Shown here piece by piece: positions 24,490 to 33,335 of a DNA stretch of 64,000 nt. Location of the stretch: assembly GCA_902826485.1 (NCBI GenBank), contig CADEEZ010000005.1, forward strand, positions 92,061 through 156,060, written 5' to 3'. The position numbers and the translations under genes are program-made. Source of the stretch: an uncultured Gammaproteobacteria bacterium (GTDB lineage Bacteria > Pseudomonadota > Gammaproteobacteria > Berkiellales > Berkiellaceae). The notes beneath the pieces are model-generated. The model searched no databases and had not been told where the DNA came from. It saw only the letters and a list, made by a program, of their open reading frames with translations. The number at the start of each line of letters is the position of its first letter. Positions within the stretch are counted from its first letter, which is position 1.

Positions 24490-24681
24490 ATGAAAAGATA
24501 TGTAGTATATCATGTTATTAAATCTCCTACTTTTGGCCCCTCTGATGAACCACGCTTTGAAAGAGCAGCATTTTCTGATAGGTTTGATTCCCTTGATGAG
24601 GCAAAAAAATATGCAAAAAAACAAAATTTTCAATCATTTGTTTTTGATTCAGAACAATACAGAATCGTTGAGTTGATTTAA
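24490..24681 (+). CDS. small hypothetical protein
   Basis: A 63-residue protein (MKRYVVYHVIKSPTF ... SEQYRIVELI) that looks like a compact beta-alpha-beta fold: a first strand YVVYHVI, a helix SLDEAKKYAKKQNF and final strands SFVFDSEQ and YRIVEL. This resembles small YCII/ACT-size or host-factor-like proteins in shape only; I cannot name a family. AAAGG lies before the ATG at 24490; an in-frame GTG at 24481 is less likely because it would sit on that site. Confidence 0.55.
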   Translation: MKRYVVYHVIKSPTFGPSDEPRFERAAFSDRFDSLDEAKKYAKKQNFQSFVFDSEQYRIVELI

Positions 24682-24874
24682 TGAATTTATCGGTATATGG
24701 GAAGTGGAGAGAAAAAGGGAGGGACGGGTGAGGACGTTTTAGCCACAAGAAGGTAGTATGTCATTTGTTTTTTTGACCTATAGACAAAGACTTCTTTAAA
24801 AAAAATAATGAATTTATTTCATTAAATATAATCAAACATATGTAATTTTAGTTTTCTAATAAGGAAATTATATT

Positions 24875-25363
24875 ATGAACTTTTATCATAAAGAAAACTC
24901 TGATGAAAAAGTAATTCAAAAAACTAAAGATAAATTAGAAAAATATCATTATAATGCATATAGAAATTTAGTTGCAACATGTTTTTTCTTAAATGCAGCA
25001 GGCATTACTGCAGTAGTGGCTTCCTTAGCTTTAAAATTTGGTGAAGTTGAAAAACATGAAGAAATTTTAATTAAACATTACCTAACTCTTCCGAGCTCTT
25101 CTAATGCATTTTTTGAAGCTTTAAATAATTCTCTTCACTGGTTTTTGGTTAGTATTCTATTCATGGTCACTTGTGTTTTTGTTGAATATATTTCCTATTT
25201 CCCCAGGAGAAAATGTGTAACATCCCACTCTAATACAAATTCAAATTGTTGTTTTTGTAAGTTCTTAATTGGCCTAAGTACTGTAATTATGTTTTTAACT
25301 TTGATTTTTTCATTTTCTTTTTTAATTTATGCTGGGTTCTTATTTAAGAATGCGCCAATATGA
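24875..25363 (+). CDS. membrane protein paired with a HEPN-like protein
   Basis: A 162-residue inner-membrane protein of unknown function with three or four membrane segments: about 32-53 (VATCFFLNAAGITAVVASLA), 86-106 (WFLVSILFMVTCVFVEYI) and a long one at 127-157 (FLIGLSTVIMFLTLIFSFSF). Between the second and third lies a Cys-rich loop, RRKCVTSHSNTNSNCCFCK, which might bind metal. AAGGAAA precedes the ATG. The next gene starts 33 bases after the stop, so the two form an operon that stands apart from neighbours by repeats on one side and core genes on the other. Confidence 0.65.
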   Translation: MNFYHKENSDEKVIQKTKDKLEKYHYNAYRNLVATCFFLNAAGITAVVASLALKFGEVEKHEEILIKHYLTLPSSSNAFFEALNNSLHWFLVSILFMVTCVFVEYISYFPRRKCVTSHSNTNSNCCFCKFLIGLSTVIMFLTLIFSFSFLIYAGFLFKNAPI

Positions 25364-25396
25364 TTTATTAAAATCTAAGTTAGATTTTGAGGTAAC

Positions 25397-26434
25397 ATGA
25401 AACGTAAATATATATATGAAGATAGAGCTCTTGATACTCAATCGTTGGTCTTGTATCGAGCATTGGATATAATTTCTGAGAATGAACAAATAATTAATGG
25501 TTATTTAGAAGCGGCAAGTATTTTATTAGAACCCTTAAAAGGAGTGCAATTTAATTCTAAGCATGAACAAATCACGCTTCCATTATTGTTAATGTATGTT
25601 CATGCAATTGAGATTGCCCTTAAAATGTATTTATATAAATTAGAAGAACATACAGGACATACTAGATTTTGTGCGATAGAACACTTCAAACTAAAGAATT
25701 CTAATCATGATCTGAAGGATCTACTGGATCAAATAATACAAGTTAATCCTAAAAAAGGTGAGCTTCATTATTTTCCTTTTTTGGAAAAACTTTCTTTTAT
25801 AGTTTCTGAGTTTAATGATTTTGGGTTGGATTCAATGAGTGCCAGATATCGCCATACAAAAAAGAAAGAAACGTATCCTTTGCATGATAAAAAAATCAAC
25901 ATTCGGATTTTTAAGTTGCATTATGATATAAAAAATATCTGTAAAGAAATTGTTTATTACATTAGCGGTAAAGAGTTTTTTGAATGTGAAAATGGATATT
26001 ATTCTGATATTTATTGTAATCAATTGCGGAGTTGTTTAGAAGTTCTTTTAAAGTACAAAAATAAATTTACTCTTATTATCACTAAGGATAAATGCAATAG
26101 TAAAAAGGAAGATAAATGGAAGACTTCTGTTAAATATAAGGGCACAGAAATTAAGTTTTTTTCTTTTGCAGATTTGCCAGTAGACTATTTTAAATATGTT
26201 GACAAAAGTCGACATAAAATCACTATTTTTTTGAAAACATTATCTAAGGATGAAATATTTAATATTTATAGAGCATTGATGTTTTATACCAGAAATGATT
26301 TTATATTTAATGATTTTGCACCTAATGATTCCTATTTTTTAGAAAAAATAATTGGGTTAAGATTATTTTATTTAAATGCGATAAAGAAATTAGAAAGTGA
26401 GATTCTAAGAATAGAAAGGATTATGTTGATATAG
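25397..26434 (+). CDS. HEPN-like protein of unknown function
   Basis: A 345-residue protein, second gene of the pair. Residues about 55-135 have the look of a HEPN-type helical domain: LLMYVHAIEIALKMYLYKLE, then a histidine-rich turn and NHDLKDLLDQII, then LDSMSARYRH. The helix pattern A-x-E-x-A-L-K-x-x-L and H-D-L-K-x-L-L is common to HEPN families, but the catalytic R-x4-6-H of HEPN RNases is not clear. The C-terminal half is mixed alpha/beta and unrecognised. GAGG lies before the ATG. A membrane protein next to a HEPN-like protein is a frequent design in bacterial defence, which is why it deserves a search; that function is inference. Confidence 0.55.
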   Translation: MKRKYIYEDRALDTQSLVLYRALDIISENEQIINGYLEAASILLEPLKGVQFNSKHEQITLPLLLMYVHAIEIALKMYLYKLEEHTGHTRFCAIEHFKLKNSNHDLKDLLDQIIQVNPKKGELHYFPFLEKLSFIVSEFNDFGLDSMSARYRHTKKKETYPLHDKKINIRIFKLHYDIKNICKEIVYYISGKEFFECENGYYSDIYCNQLRSCLEVLLKYKNKFTLIITKDKCNSKKEDKWKTSVKYKGTEIKFFSFADLPVDYFKYVDKSRHKITIFLKTLSKDEIFNIYRALMFYTRNDFIFNDFAPNDSYFLEKIIGLRLFYLNAIKKLESEILRIERIMLI

Positions 26435-26593
26435 CTTTTATAGGTGTGCTATAACCCCTTAGCCACCCAACAAACTTCCCCCTAAAACATATAGACTAAT
26501 TGCCCAACCTAGCTTATTGTTAGCTCAAATCGTGATTAGCGATGAATAATAAGAATTAAAATACCGAGAAAGTAAACTAAACAGGTGTTAAAT
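26435..26593. other. short intergenic stretch with repeat fragment
   Basis: About 26455-26510 repeats the sequence at about 15853-15902 (ACAAACTTCC, then ATATAGACTAATT and CCCAACCT). It marks the right edge of the repeat-rich accessory stretch; core genes follow. Confidence 0.5.
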
Positions 26594-27715
26594 ATGGCCA
26601 TTAGAATTGGTGTTCCTAAAGAAATTAAAGATCATGAATACAGAGTTGGATTAGTCCCTAGCAGCATTCAAGAGCTCAAAGCTTTTGGTCACGAAATCTT
26701 TATTGAAACCCACGCAGGGGCGGGCATTGATATATCAGATGACGATTATCGTAAAGCTGGCGCAACAATTGTAAACACAGCCCAAGAAGTTTTTGATAAA
26801 GCTACCTTAATAGTGAAAGTGAAAGAGCCGCAGCCTTCAGAAACGGCCATGCTGAAGCCTCATCATATTTTATTTACCTATTTACATCTTGCGCCCAATA
26901 AACCGCTGACACAGCAATTATTAGAAAGCGGTTGTACCGCCATTGCTTATGAAACGGTCACAGATTTCAGAGGTGGCTTGCCTTTATTAGCCCCAATGAG
27001 TGAAGTGGCTGGCAGAATGTCGATTCAAGCGGGGGCGCATTGCTTAGAAAAATCCCAAGGAGGAAGAGGGATTTTGTTAGGTGGCGTACCAGGGGTGAAA
27101 CCCGGTAAAGTCGTGGTATTAGGTGGCGGTGTGGTAGGCACCAATGCGGTGACCATGGCGGTTGGCCTAGAGGCCCACGTGATAGTGATTGATAAATCTT
27201 TACCCAGATTACGCGAATTGAATGCCATCTTTGGCAATAAAATTGATACCGTTTATGCGACGCGTTTGGCGATTGAACAAGCTGTGTTAAGCGCCGATTT
27301 AGTGATTGGTGGTGTGTTGGTGCCCGGAGCTGAAGCGCCTAAATTGGTGAGCAAAGAAATGGTCTCGCGTATGCACAAAGGATCGGTATTGGTTGACGTA
27401 TCGATTGACCAAGGTGGTTGTTTTGAAACCAGTAAGCCTACCACGCATTCTCATCCTACTTATGTAGAATCGGGCGTGGTGCATTATTGTGTAACGAATA
27501 TGCCAGGCGGTGCGCCAAGAACCTCTACGTTTGCATTAAATAATGCAACGTTGCCTTTTGTATTAGATTTGGCGAATAAAGGCTATCAAACCGCCTTATT
27601 AGACAATGGCCATTTGTTAAGGGGCTTAAACGTACATAATGGGCATGTAACGCATCAAGCGGTTGCACAGGCTTTAGGGTATAGCTTTAGAGATCCTTTG
27701 TCTTTATTGTCTTAA
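26594..27715 (+). CDS. ald: alanine dehydrogenase
   Basis: Interconverts L-alanine and pyruvate with NAD and ammonia; links amino-acid use to central carbon metabolism. 373 residues, normal length. Signature parts: [20 protein letters not shown] at the N-terminus (substrate-binding R and K), a [13 protein letters not shown] segment with the conserved His/Lys region, the NAD-binding [17 protein letters not shown] in the middle, and [17 protein letters not shown] late. The ATG at 26594 was preferred over a GTG nine bases upstream since AGGTG precedes it. A single-gene unit ended by a strong terminator. In intracellular relatives that live on amino acids such an enzyme fits well. Confidence 0.95.
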   Translation: MAIRIGVPKEIKDHEYRVGLVPSSIQELKAFGHEIFIETHAGAGIDISDDDYRKAGATIVNTAQEVFDKATLIVKVKEPQPSETAMLKPHHILFTYLHLAPNKPLTQQLLESGCTAIAYETVTDFRGGLPLLAPMSEVAGRMSIQAGAHCLEKSQGGRGILLGGVPGVKPGKVVVLGGGVVGTNAVTMAVGLEAHVIVIDKSLPRLRELNAIFGNKIDTVYATRLAIEQAVLSADLVIGGVLVPGAEAPKLVSKEMVSRMHKGSVLVDVSIDQGGCFETSKPTTHSHPTYVESGVVHYCVTNMPGGAPRTSTFALNNATLPFVLDLANKGYQTALLDNGHLLRGLNVHNGHVTHQAVAQALGYSFRDPLSLLS

Positions 27716-27740
27716 TTTTCCAATATACTGCTATTTTTAA

Positions 27741-27772
27741 ATGCCTCCTGAAAAAGGAGGCATTATTTTTTT
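27741..27772 (+). terminator. terminator of ald
   Basis: ATGCCTCCT and AGGAGGCAT form a 9-bp stem with loop GAAAA, followed by TATTTTTTT. Confidence 0.9.
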
Positions 27773-27896
27773 AGTCAAATCATCGTTAAAATGGTCTAAG
27801 CTTCATTTACATCTATGGTGTAAAAATTTGATTCAAGCTGAATACCTATCCGCTGGGTATTTCATCTTTTTATATAATAAATAATATTAGGGGCAC

Positions 27897-28322
27897 ATGA
27901 CGATGAAATTGAAAGAAATTATGAGCACACAGGCTGATTATTTATCCCCCAATGCCTCACTGCAAAGCGCATCAACCCAAATGCAAAAAAATGATATTGG
28001 CTTTTTGCCGATCAAAGAAAATGGAACATTGATTGGTGTGGTAACCGATAGAGATATTGCGATTCGAGGAGTAGCAAAAGGCCTAGATCCTAATGCAACC
28101 ATTGATAAAGTGATGACTAAAAAGGTGTTTAGTATACAAGAAACAGATAGCATTGAAATGGCGGCTAAACTCATGCAAGAAAAACAAATTCGTCGATTGA
28201 TTATTCTGGATAAAAACAAAAGTATTGCAGGCATCGTTTCACTGGCGGATATTGCCACAAAATGTAACGACATCGATATGTGTGGAAAAATAATCTGCAC
28301 CGTTTCTGAAAAAACGCATTAG
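27897..28322 (+). CDS. CBS-domain pair protein
   Basis: A 141-residue protein made of two CBS modules, which bind adenine nucleotides and act as energy sensors. First module about 8-60 with IGFLPIKENGTLIGVVTDRD, second about 70-130 with IRRLIILDKNKSIAGIVSLAD. No catalytic domain is attached, as in many stress-related CBS proteins. AGGGG lies 3 bases before the ATG at 27897 and 9 bases before the ATG at 27903, so MKLKEIM may be the true start. It converges on the large nucleotidyltransferase gene and shares its terminator. Confidence 0.9.
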   Translation: MTMKLKEIMSTQADYLSPNASLQSASTQMQKNDIGFLPIKENGTLIGVVTDRDIAIRGVAKGLDPNATIDKVMTKKVFSIQETDSIEMAAKLMQEKQIRRLIILDKNKSIAGIVSLADIATKCNDIDMCGKIICTVSEKTH

Positions 28323-28334
28323 AATAATTTTATA

Positions 28335-28375
28335 AAAAATAGCCGTGTTTGTTTTTCAATAAATACGGCTATTTT
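28335..28375. terminator. bidirectional terminator
   Basis: AAAATAGCCGT pairs with ACGGCTATTTT around an 18-base loop; there are A and T runs on both sides, so it can end the CBS gene on plus and the nucleotidyltransferase gene on minus. Confidence 0.8.
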
Positions 28376-28377
28376 TA

Positions 28378-31300
28378 TTATATATTGTTATTATTTCGGT
28401 ATACGTTTGTTTTAGGTAAGGCCTCATGAGTAGGATGATTTGTTGTATTATTCACTTTCATATTAGAAAACTGATATGTAAGCGAGTTTGTGTATTCATT
28501 CGTAATATCATGTAATGGGATATGAAGTTGCTGAGTCCCAGAATATTTTTCATGATATTGGATTAATTCTTGACGAATCCGAGTGCAAATCATATGTTTA
28601 TTAATAGCTTCAATGTCTTTCCCATGCCGCGCCATAAAATTATCTACAACGGATTCGGCTGTAGATTTAATTGCGGTGTTTATCTTTTCAATTTTTTCAG
28701 CAATTTCAGGGCTGAAAGATATGTATTTAGTATTTAACATCACGTAGTGAATGTCATCAACACTAAAGTCTTTAGATTCATAAAAGGCAGGAAGCAATAA
28801 AAGGGCACTAATATGCTCAGGTTGAAAACTTTTAGTATGGTTGTGCACTTTAATGTAATTATCAATGTGCATGAGGCTCCAGTTTAAAAAGACCAGTAAA
28901 TCTTTATTTTTTTCAAAAACGGTACTTGAAAGAGACTCTTCAATCACAGACAACAAATCAGACTCCAATAAAACGCCGAAGCATTTTTTTGCATTGCCCT
29001 TTAAAAATAATTTCTTGATGTGCTCTATGTAAACAGGATAAGGCATATCCGTGGTGGTAATGGCATTTTGTTTAATGCTTTCGACATATTTTGCAGGGAT
29101 GACTGTTTCAAAGTCGATACCAAAACGAATTAATCGTAAAGTTCGTTTGGGATCTTCTTTTATTTTCGCATTGTAATCACCCACTATTTTAAGGTTTGAT
29201 TTTTTTAGATCTTTGAGACCCTTCACAAAATCTAAAACAACGCCATCAGCAAAACAAGCAAAAGCATTAATTGTTAAATCACTTTTTTGTGCTTCTTGCT
29301 CTAAGGCAAGAGTAGAATATTTAATGTCAATAGATATGCCTTTACCTTCTTTTTTACGGCAAGTAAATAATTGAATACTTTCTATTTTTTCACACCGTTT
29401 GCATTTATAACCCAGTGCTTCCATTTTTTCTATAATACGCGAGGGGTCAAAATTCGTGACGATATCCGCATCATTGGGTTGTTTTTTTCGTAATTTATCC
29501 CGAACGTATCCGCCTTGTACGTACGCAATGGCTTGTTCTTCACTCAAAGAAGTTAAAACAGTCTTTACATCGGTACACAGCGTAATTATCTCATTGGTCT
29601 TGAATTTAGCAATGGGATCTTCAATGGTTATTTTTGGTTCAATTTTGACCTCAAATTTAGATTTTGCTGTAGGGACATACTCTGAAAGATCACAGAGGTA
29701 AGTAGGTGTTTTAGGTATAATGATTTCAGGTTCTATCACAGGAGAAATTGTTTTATTTAAAGGTTTTTTCTTTGGTTTGGGTTTACCATAAACAATCTTA
29801 GTTACAGGCTTAGTTTCAACGACGAGAGGGGTCGTCGTATTTTTTTGAGTAACAGGTTTAGGCTCTGATAAGTTTGTTTGAGGTTGAGCTTTGGCCTCAA
29901 GTTTTTTTTCTGAAGTAAGAATAGGTTTGGGGGTTGATTGAGATTTTTTTGTGATGGCTTGTGGTTTTTCAGGTGTTTTTTTCTCAGTGAGAGAGGCAAG
30001 CAGATCAAATTCTTCTTTGATTTTGTCTAAATCTATTTCATGATCTTCTTTGGTTATGCCACAAAACTCAGAAAATGCTTTTTGTTTATTTTCAAAGTCA
30101 GTTTTGGCTTGCTTAGCTAAATTGACATATTGAATATTGTTTTTATCATTATTGATTGTTTTTAATCTAGCTAATCTAGATTTAAATAAAAGGCCATTGA
30201 CTTGCATATGCCATAAATCATCTTTAAATTGATTTAAAATATTCTTTATGTTTATATCAGCGTTTTTATATTTCAATATGTGTTGAAACATAATGTTATT
30301 ATGTTTTTTCCAATATTTTTGTTCTAAAGTATTGAAGATGTCTAATTTTTGATAAAGCCCTTCACATTTATCCGAAGGAACCTCTTTATTCAGTATTAAT
30401 GCAGAAAGTTGGTTGGCCAGTGAAAAAACTTCAGAAAATAAACGATGCTGAGCAAGTTCAGAATAAAATTTTTGAGATGCCAGGCCTAGTTTGCCCAGCA
30501 TATGGGTGACATAGAAGCACTTAATATTAATTCTTTGCAAAGCGTAAGCGATAGCAAAACGAGATAATTCATAAATACTGTCTTCTGCTTTGCATTTTTG
30601 CATATGTTCTTTTGAGGCTTTTGCTGCTTGAATGCTCAATTCATTTAACCGTTCGTTAAACGCTAGATGTATTTCGGATTCGGCATTATTGTCTGCAAGC
30701 ATTTCTTTATTTAACGCGATTAATATATCTGCTTTTTGCTCAATGTCATGAGACGCAACGCAATTAGGAGTGACATTTTTTGATATGTCAATTAAATCAT
30801 TCACGAATTTTTTTATGTTTACAAGGTTATTTGCTTCTTGAATCGTTTTAGCCTGATTTAAAGTGCTGGCAAAACTCTTTTCCAGCCATTCATGTTTGTC
30901 TAATAACAATTTAGTCACAAGGCTAAAGTCTTGCATTCTAAAATAATCTATCCAATAGTTATTGATTTTTATAATAGCAGGCATAAACGTGATGATTTGT
31001 GCAGCACTAGGATATTTGTCTAACGAAATAAAAGTACCGATTGTTTTTTTATAATTTTCTTCTGAGAGATTATTTTTTTTGGAAAGCATTTTTTCCATAT
31101 TAGGCAGTATCTGGGTTATTAAAGCTTTATAAGCTTCTTCATTTTCCTTTTTTGAAATATTTTGTTTGGTTGTGTTAATATTTAAATTAACTAACAAACT
31201 ATTTATTTTTTCTATATGTTGTAAAAAGTATTGATAACCCACTATTTGAACGAGTTCCGCGGCTGATTGATTCGATTCATTCTCTTGCTTAATTAATTTT

Positions 31301-32181
31301 ATGCGTTCTTCGAGTGCCGTCAACTTCGCTTCTGCTTCATTGGCTTCTAAATTAAATTTTTGAACGATAACAGCATGATCTGTTTCAAAAAAATTCCGGA
31401 TAATTTGATCGGTTTCATTACAGTATTCTTGAGTAATGTTGGCGCTGAGTTTAAAAAGCAAATTCATGTACTGCCATTTAAAATCACAGATTCCCACATA
31501 ACAATCAAAAAAGCTTTTTCCACCAAATTGCTTAGCATATTCTTCTATTGCTACTTTAGAGGTTAATATGTGTTTCGTCATGCTTGTTCTAAAAGAAGGC
31601 CACATGTCTTTTAACAGCTTATCAAAACGAGTCACTTCATTGAGATAAGTGGCGCATTCTGTAAGGGGGAGTCTATTCTCTCTCAAGAGCTTTGATAGAC
31701 GATTGGCAAAAGGAATGTTGTCATTACATATTAACAGTAACAGAATGTTCGTAATTTTATGGCAAGATAGTTTTTCTAAAATGGTGGGTTGTTTGTTTAT
31801 ATTTAATTTTAAAATAGTCAGTAAAAAATGTAAAATATTCGTACGATAACTTTTGCATTTTAATTCAATCGATAATTTGTCTGTGTCAATAATAGATTCA
31901 TGCCCTAAATCTTGCTTGTAAGAAGATAAATGTGTATCTTTATGCTGCATAAGATGCTGAAATATTTTATGCGAAAATTCTGCCAGCAAATTTAGGTTAT
32001 CAAAAATTGTGGGGTATTTTTCAATAAATTCCACATGGTGTAAAAATAAATTTGAATCATATTTTTTATCATGAGCGACAATTAAAAATGCTTTATAGGC
32101 TTCCATGATAAGCTGATGATCATCCTGTGTGAGAGGCTGATTTTTTAATAAATCGATTTGTAAATCTTGTGTAGAATCCAT
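28378..32181 (-). CDS. 1267-residue protein with C-terminal CCA-adding/poly(A)-polymerase nucleotidyltransferase domain
   Basis: The last third is a class II nucleotidyltransferase of the CCA-adding/PcnB family: GGYVRDKL (890-897), the metal-binding pair D904 and D906 in NDADIVTN, the KSDLTINAF motif (family form RRDFTINA) and EDPKRTLRLIRFGIDF (family form DPLRLLRAVRF). A K/P-rich linker (about 733-827) joins it to a large helical N-terminal part (about 1-730) with no family I recognise. Housekeeping enzymes of this family have about 370-470 residues, so this is an unusual fusion. The essential residues are present, so activity on RNA ends is likely. It may be a bacterial enzyme with an odd regulator or an effector acting on host RNA. 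AAGAGGT precedes the ATG. Confidence 0.8.
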   Translation of the reverse strand: MDSTQDLQIDLLKNQPLTQDDHQLIMEAYKAFLIVAHDKKYDSNLFLHHVEFIEKYPTIFDNLNLLAEFSHKIFQHLMQHKDTHLSSYKQDLGHESIIDTDKLSIELKCKSYRTNILHFLLTILKLNINKQPTILEKLSCHKITNILLLLICNDNIPFANRLSKLLRENRLPLTECATYLNEVTRFDKLLKDMWPSFRTSMTKHILTSKVAIEEYAKQFGGKSFFDCYVGICDFKWQYMNLLFKLSANITQEYCNETDQIIRNFFETDHAVIVQKFNLEANEAEAKLTALEERIKLIKQENESNQSAAELVQIVGYQYFLQHIEKINSLLVNLNINTTKQNISKKENEEAYKALITQILPNMEKMLSKKNNLSEENYKKTIGTFISLDKYPSAAQIITFMPAIIKINNYWIDYFRMQDFSLVTKLLLDKHEWLEKSFASTLNQAKTIQEANNLVNIKKFVNDLIDISKNVTPNCVASHDIEQKADILIALNKEMLADNNAESEIHLAFNERLNELSIQAAKASKEHMQKCKAEDSIYELSRFAIAYALQRINIKCFYVTHMLGKLGLASQKFYSELAQHRLFSEVFSLANQLSALILNKEVPSDKCEGLYQKLDIFNTLEQKYWKKHNNIMFQHILKYKNADINIKNILNQFKDDLWHMQVNGLLFKSRLARLKTINNDKNNIQYVNLAKQAKTDFENKQKAFSEFCGITKEDHEIDLDKIKEEFDLLASLTEKKTPEKPQAITKKSQSTPKPILTSEKKLEAKAQPQTNLSEPKPVTQKNTTTPLVVETKPVTKIVYGKPKPKKKPLNKTISPVIEPEIIIPKTPTYLCDLSEYVPTAKSKFEVKIEPKITIEDPIAKFKTNEIITLCTDVKTVLTSLSEEQAIAYVQGGYVRDKLRKKQPNDADIVTNFDPSRIIEKMEALGYKCKRCEKIESIQLFTCRKKEGKGISIDIKYSTLALEQEAQKSDLTINAFACFADGVVLDFVKGLKDLKKSNLKIVGDYNAKIKEDPKRTLRLIRFGIDFETVIPAKYVESIKQNAITTTDMPYPVYIEHIKKLFLKGNAKKCFGVLLESDLLSVIEESLSSTVFEKNKDLLVFLNWSLMHIDNYIKVHNHTKSFQPEHISALLLLPAFYESKDFSVDDIHYVMLNTKYISFSPEIAEKIEKINTAIKSTAESVVDNFMARHGKDIEAINKHMICTRIRQELIQYHEKYSGTQQLHIPLHDITNEYTNSLTYQFSNMKVNNTTNHPTHEALPKTNVYRNNNNI

Positions 32182-32489
32182 AGGGACCTCTTGCTTATCC
32201 TGGTATCAAAATACGGTCTTAAAATTATACAAATTGCGTTGTCAGTGAGTCTAGCGATGCGAGATGAAAGGTATTAAAATGCTGCCAAAGCCTTATGAAT
32301 GTCGACTCTATATTTATTGTGGCTTTGCATTAAGCCCCTTAGCCTGAAACCGCATAAAAATAGGGTAATTTTTACTTTAACTAAAATCTGACGAACGGTT
32401 GATGTTCGTCTTGATAACAAATTAATCTGCGCCCATAATTTGTATGGCTTTAATAATTGAATAATAATAGATAACAGAAGGATTTAATA
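32182..32489. other. intergenic stretch with inverted repeats before the peptide locus
   Basis: No gene seen. GACGAAC (32390-32396) and GTTCGTC (32404-32410) form a 7-bp inverted repeat with a 7-base gap about 80 bases before the peptide start, a plausible operator. An earlier pair, CAAAGCC and GGCTTTG (about 32285 and 32320), is weaker. Confidence 0.4.
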
Positions 32490-32801
32490 GTGAGAGAATT
32501 AACTGGCATAGAAGTCACTGAAATTTCGGGTAGTGGTTTTGGGGAGTTTTCAACCGTTGTTGTTTTTGGGGCAATTGGGGCGGGCGCAGCTTTTCTTTAT
32601 TCTATGGGTAATTTAGCGCAATCTTCTTATATGCTCGAGCAAATCTGCCTGCAGGGAGGAGGCGTTCTTGAAGCTTGCAAATCAAACTTAACTGCGTTAT
32701 TTCAACCTATGCTGGAACCTTTTGTGTATTCAGGCATTGCCTTAGGCGCTGGGATAGGAATTGCTGCGGGTGCAGGGTTTGTCTGGGCTCTTCAGAAATA
32801 A
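32490..32801 (+). CDS. double-glycine leader peptide (bacteriocin-like), locus 2 peptide 1
   Basis: A 103-residue precursor starting with GTG at 32490; AAGGA lies 7 bases before it. Leader MRELTGIEVTEISGS with L4, E8, I12 and the cleavage pair G14-S15, in the same register as the peptide at 17.5 kb. The mature part has two hydrophobic Gly/Ala-rich helices (TVVVFGAIGAGAAFLYS and SGIALGAGIGIAAGAGFVWA) around a loop with two cysteines that could pair (QICLQGG and EACKSN). It is longer than most class II bacteriocins. No transporter or immunity gene is evident next to it. Confidence 0.7.
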   Translation: MRELTGIEVTEISGSGFGEFSTVVVFGAIGAGAAFLYSMGNLAQSSYMLEQICLQGGGVLEACKSNLTALFQPMLEPFVYSGIALGAGIGIAAGAGFVWALQK

Positions 32802-32862
32802 AGTTTTTTCCTTAAAAATAAGTTTGTCAAAGATATCAACAAAATACCGGAGAGTAAAAATA

Positions 32863-33042
32863 ATTAGAGTATTAACCCAACCAGAAATGCCAGCCGTAAA
32901 TGCCGGAACAATTGGAGAAGCTGTGACGGTGTTTGGAGTAGGTGTGGCATTAGGTGTAGTTATTACTACAGGAGTTTACGATAGGGCTTTTAAAGAAGTC
33001 TGTACATTTTTCAATAAAATGCTGGCATTCTGCTGCGAATAA
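32863..33042 (+). CDS. double-glycine leader peptide, locus 2 peptide 2, with apparent ATT start
   Basis: A 59-codon frame beginning at ATT: the residues read (M/I)RVLTQPEMPAVNAG, with L4, E8, V12, N13 and the G15 cleavage site in the same places as in the two other peptides. CGGAGAG lies 8 bases before this ATT, which is ideal spacing. The mature part TIGEAVTVFGVGVALGVVIT is hydrophobic, and the tail ends FFNKMLAFCCE. The frame runs open upstream to an ATG at 32761 inside the previous gene, but that start has no ribosome-binding site and would destroy the leader. Either ATT is used, as in infC, or an ATG was recently lost. Confidence 0.55.
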   Translation: MRVLTQPEMPAVNAGTIGEAVTVFGVGVALGVVITTGVYDRAFKEVCTFFNKMLAFCCE

Positions 33043-33076
33043 GCGTACTGCTGTCGATCTCTTTCAGTCTTGTCTC

Positions 33077-33139
33077 ATGTTCGGTGCACTTGTAGGGGTA
33101 GCTGCAGTAGGTACAGTTTTTATGGTGTCGAAGTGCTAA
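33077..33139 (+). pseudogene. possible remnant of a third small peptide
   Basis: A 20-codon frame, MFGALVGVAAVGTVFMVSKC, with the hydrophobic Gly/Ala/Val composition of the mature peptides before it but no leader. Codons before it are open without a start. It may be a leftover of a third peptide gene or chance. Confidence 0.25.
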
Positions 33140-33192
33140 AGTCTTTTTGGTACATTTGTTGTATCAAAATAGAGGGGTATTGGCACCTCTAA

Positions 33193-33277
33193 AGTCCCCT
33201 CTACCACGCACTTCCTCCTACACTAAAGCTTCGGAGGACAAGCGCTTTGCTCGTTTTGGTAGAGGGGATTTTAGAGC
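33193..33277. repeat. inverted repeat around TCCCCTCTACC
   Basis: AAGTCCCCTCTACCA near 33190-33205 and TGGTAGAGGGGATTTT near 33260-33275 are inverted copies; the inner part contains CTTCCTCCTACACTAAAGCTTCGGAGGA. The end sequence belongs to the same GC-rich element seen at 15.0 and 23.2 kb. Confidence 0.55.
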
Positions 33278-33335
33278 CACTTTATGTATAACTCAGGTCC
33301 TCTTAACCCAAACTCAGATTTGTAGGCTTTGAGAT

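Noticed and set aside
29456-29701. Plus-strand frame inside the nucleotidyltransferase gene
   Set aside because: Shadow of the conserved catalytic domain on the other strand.
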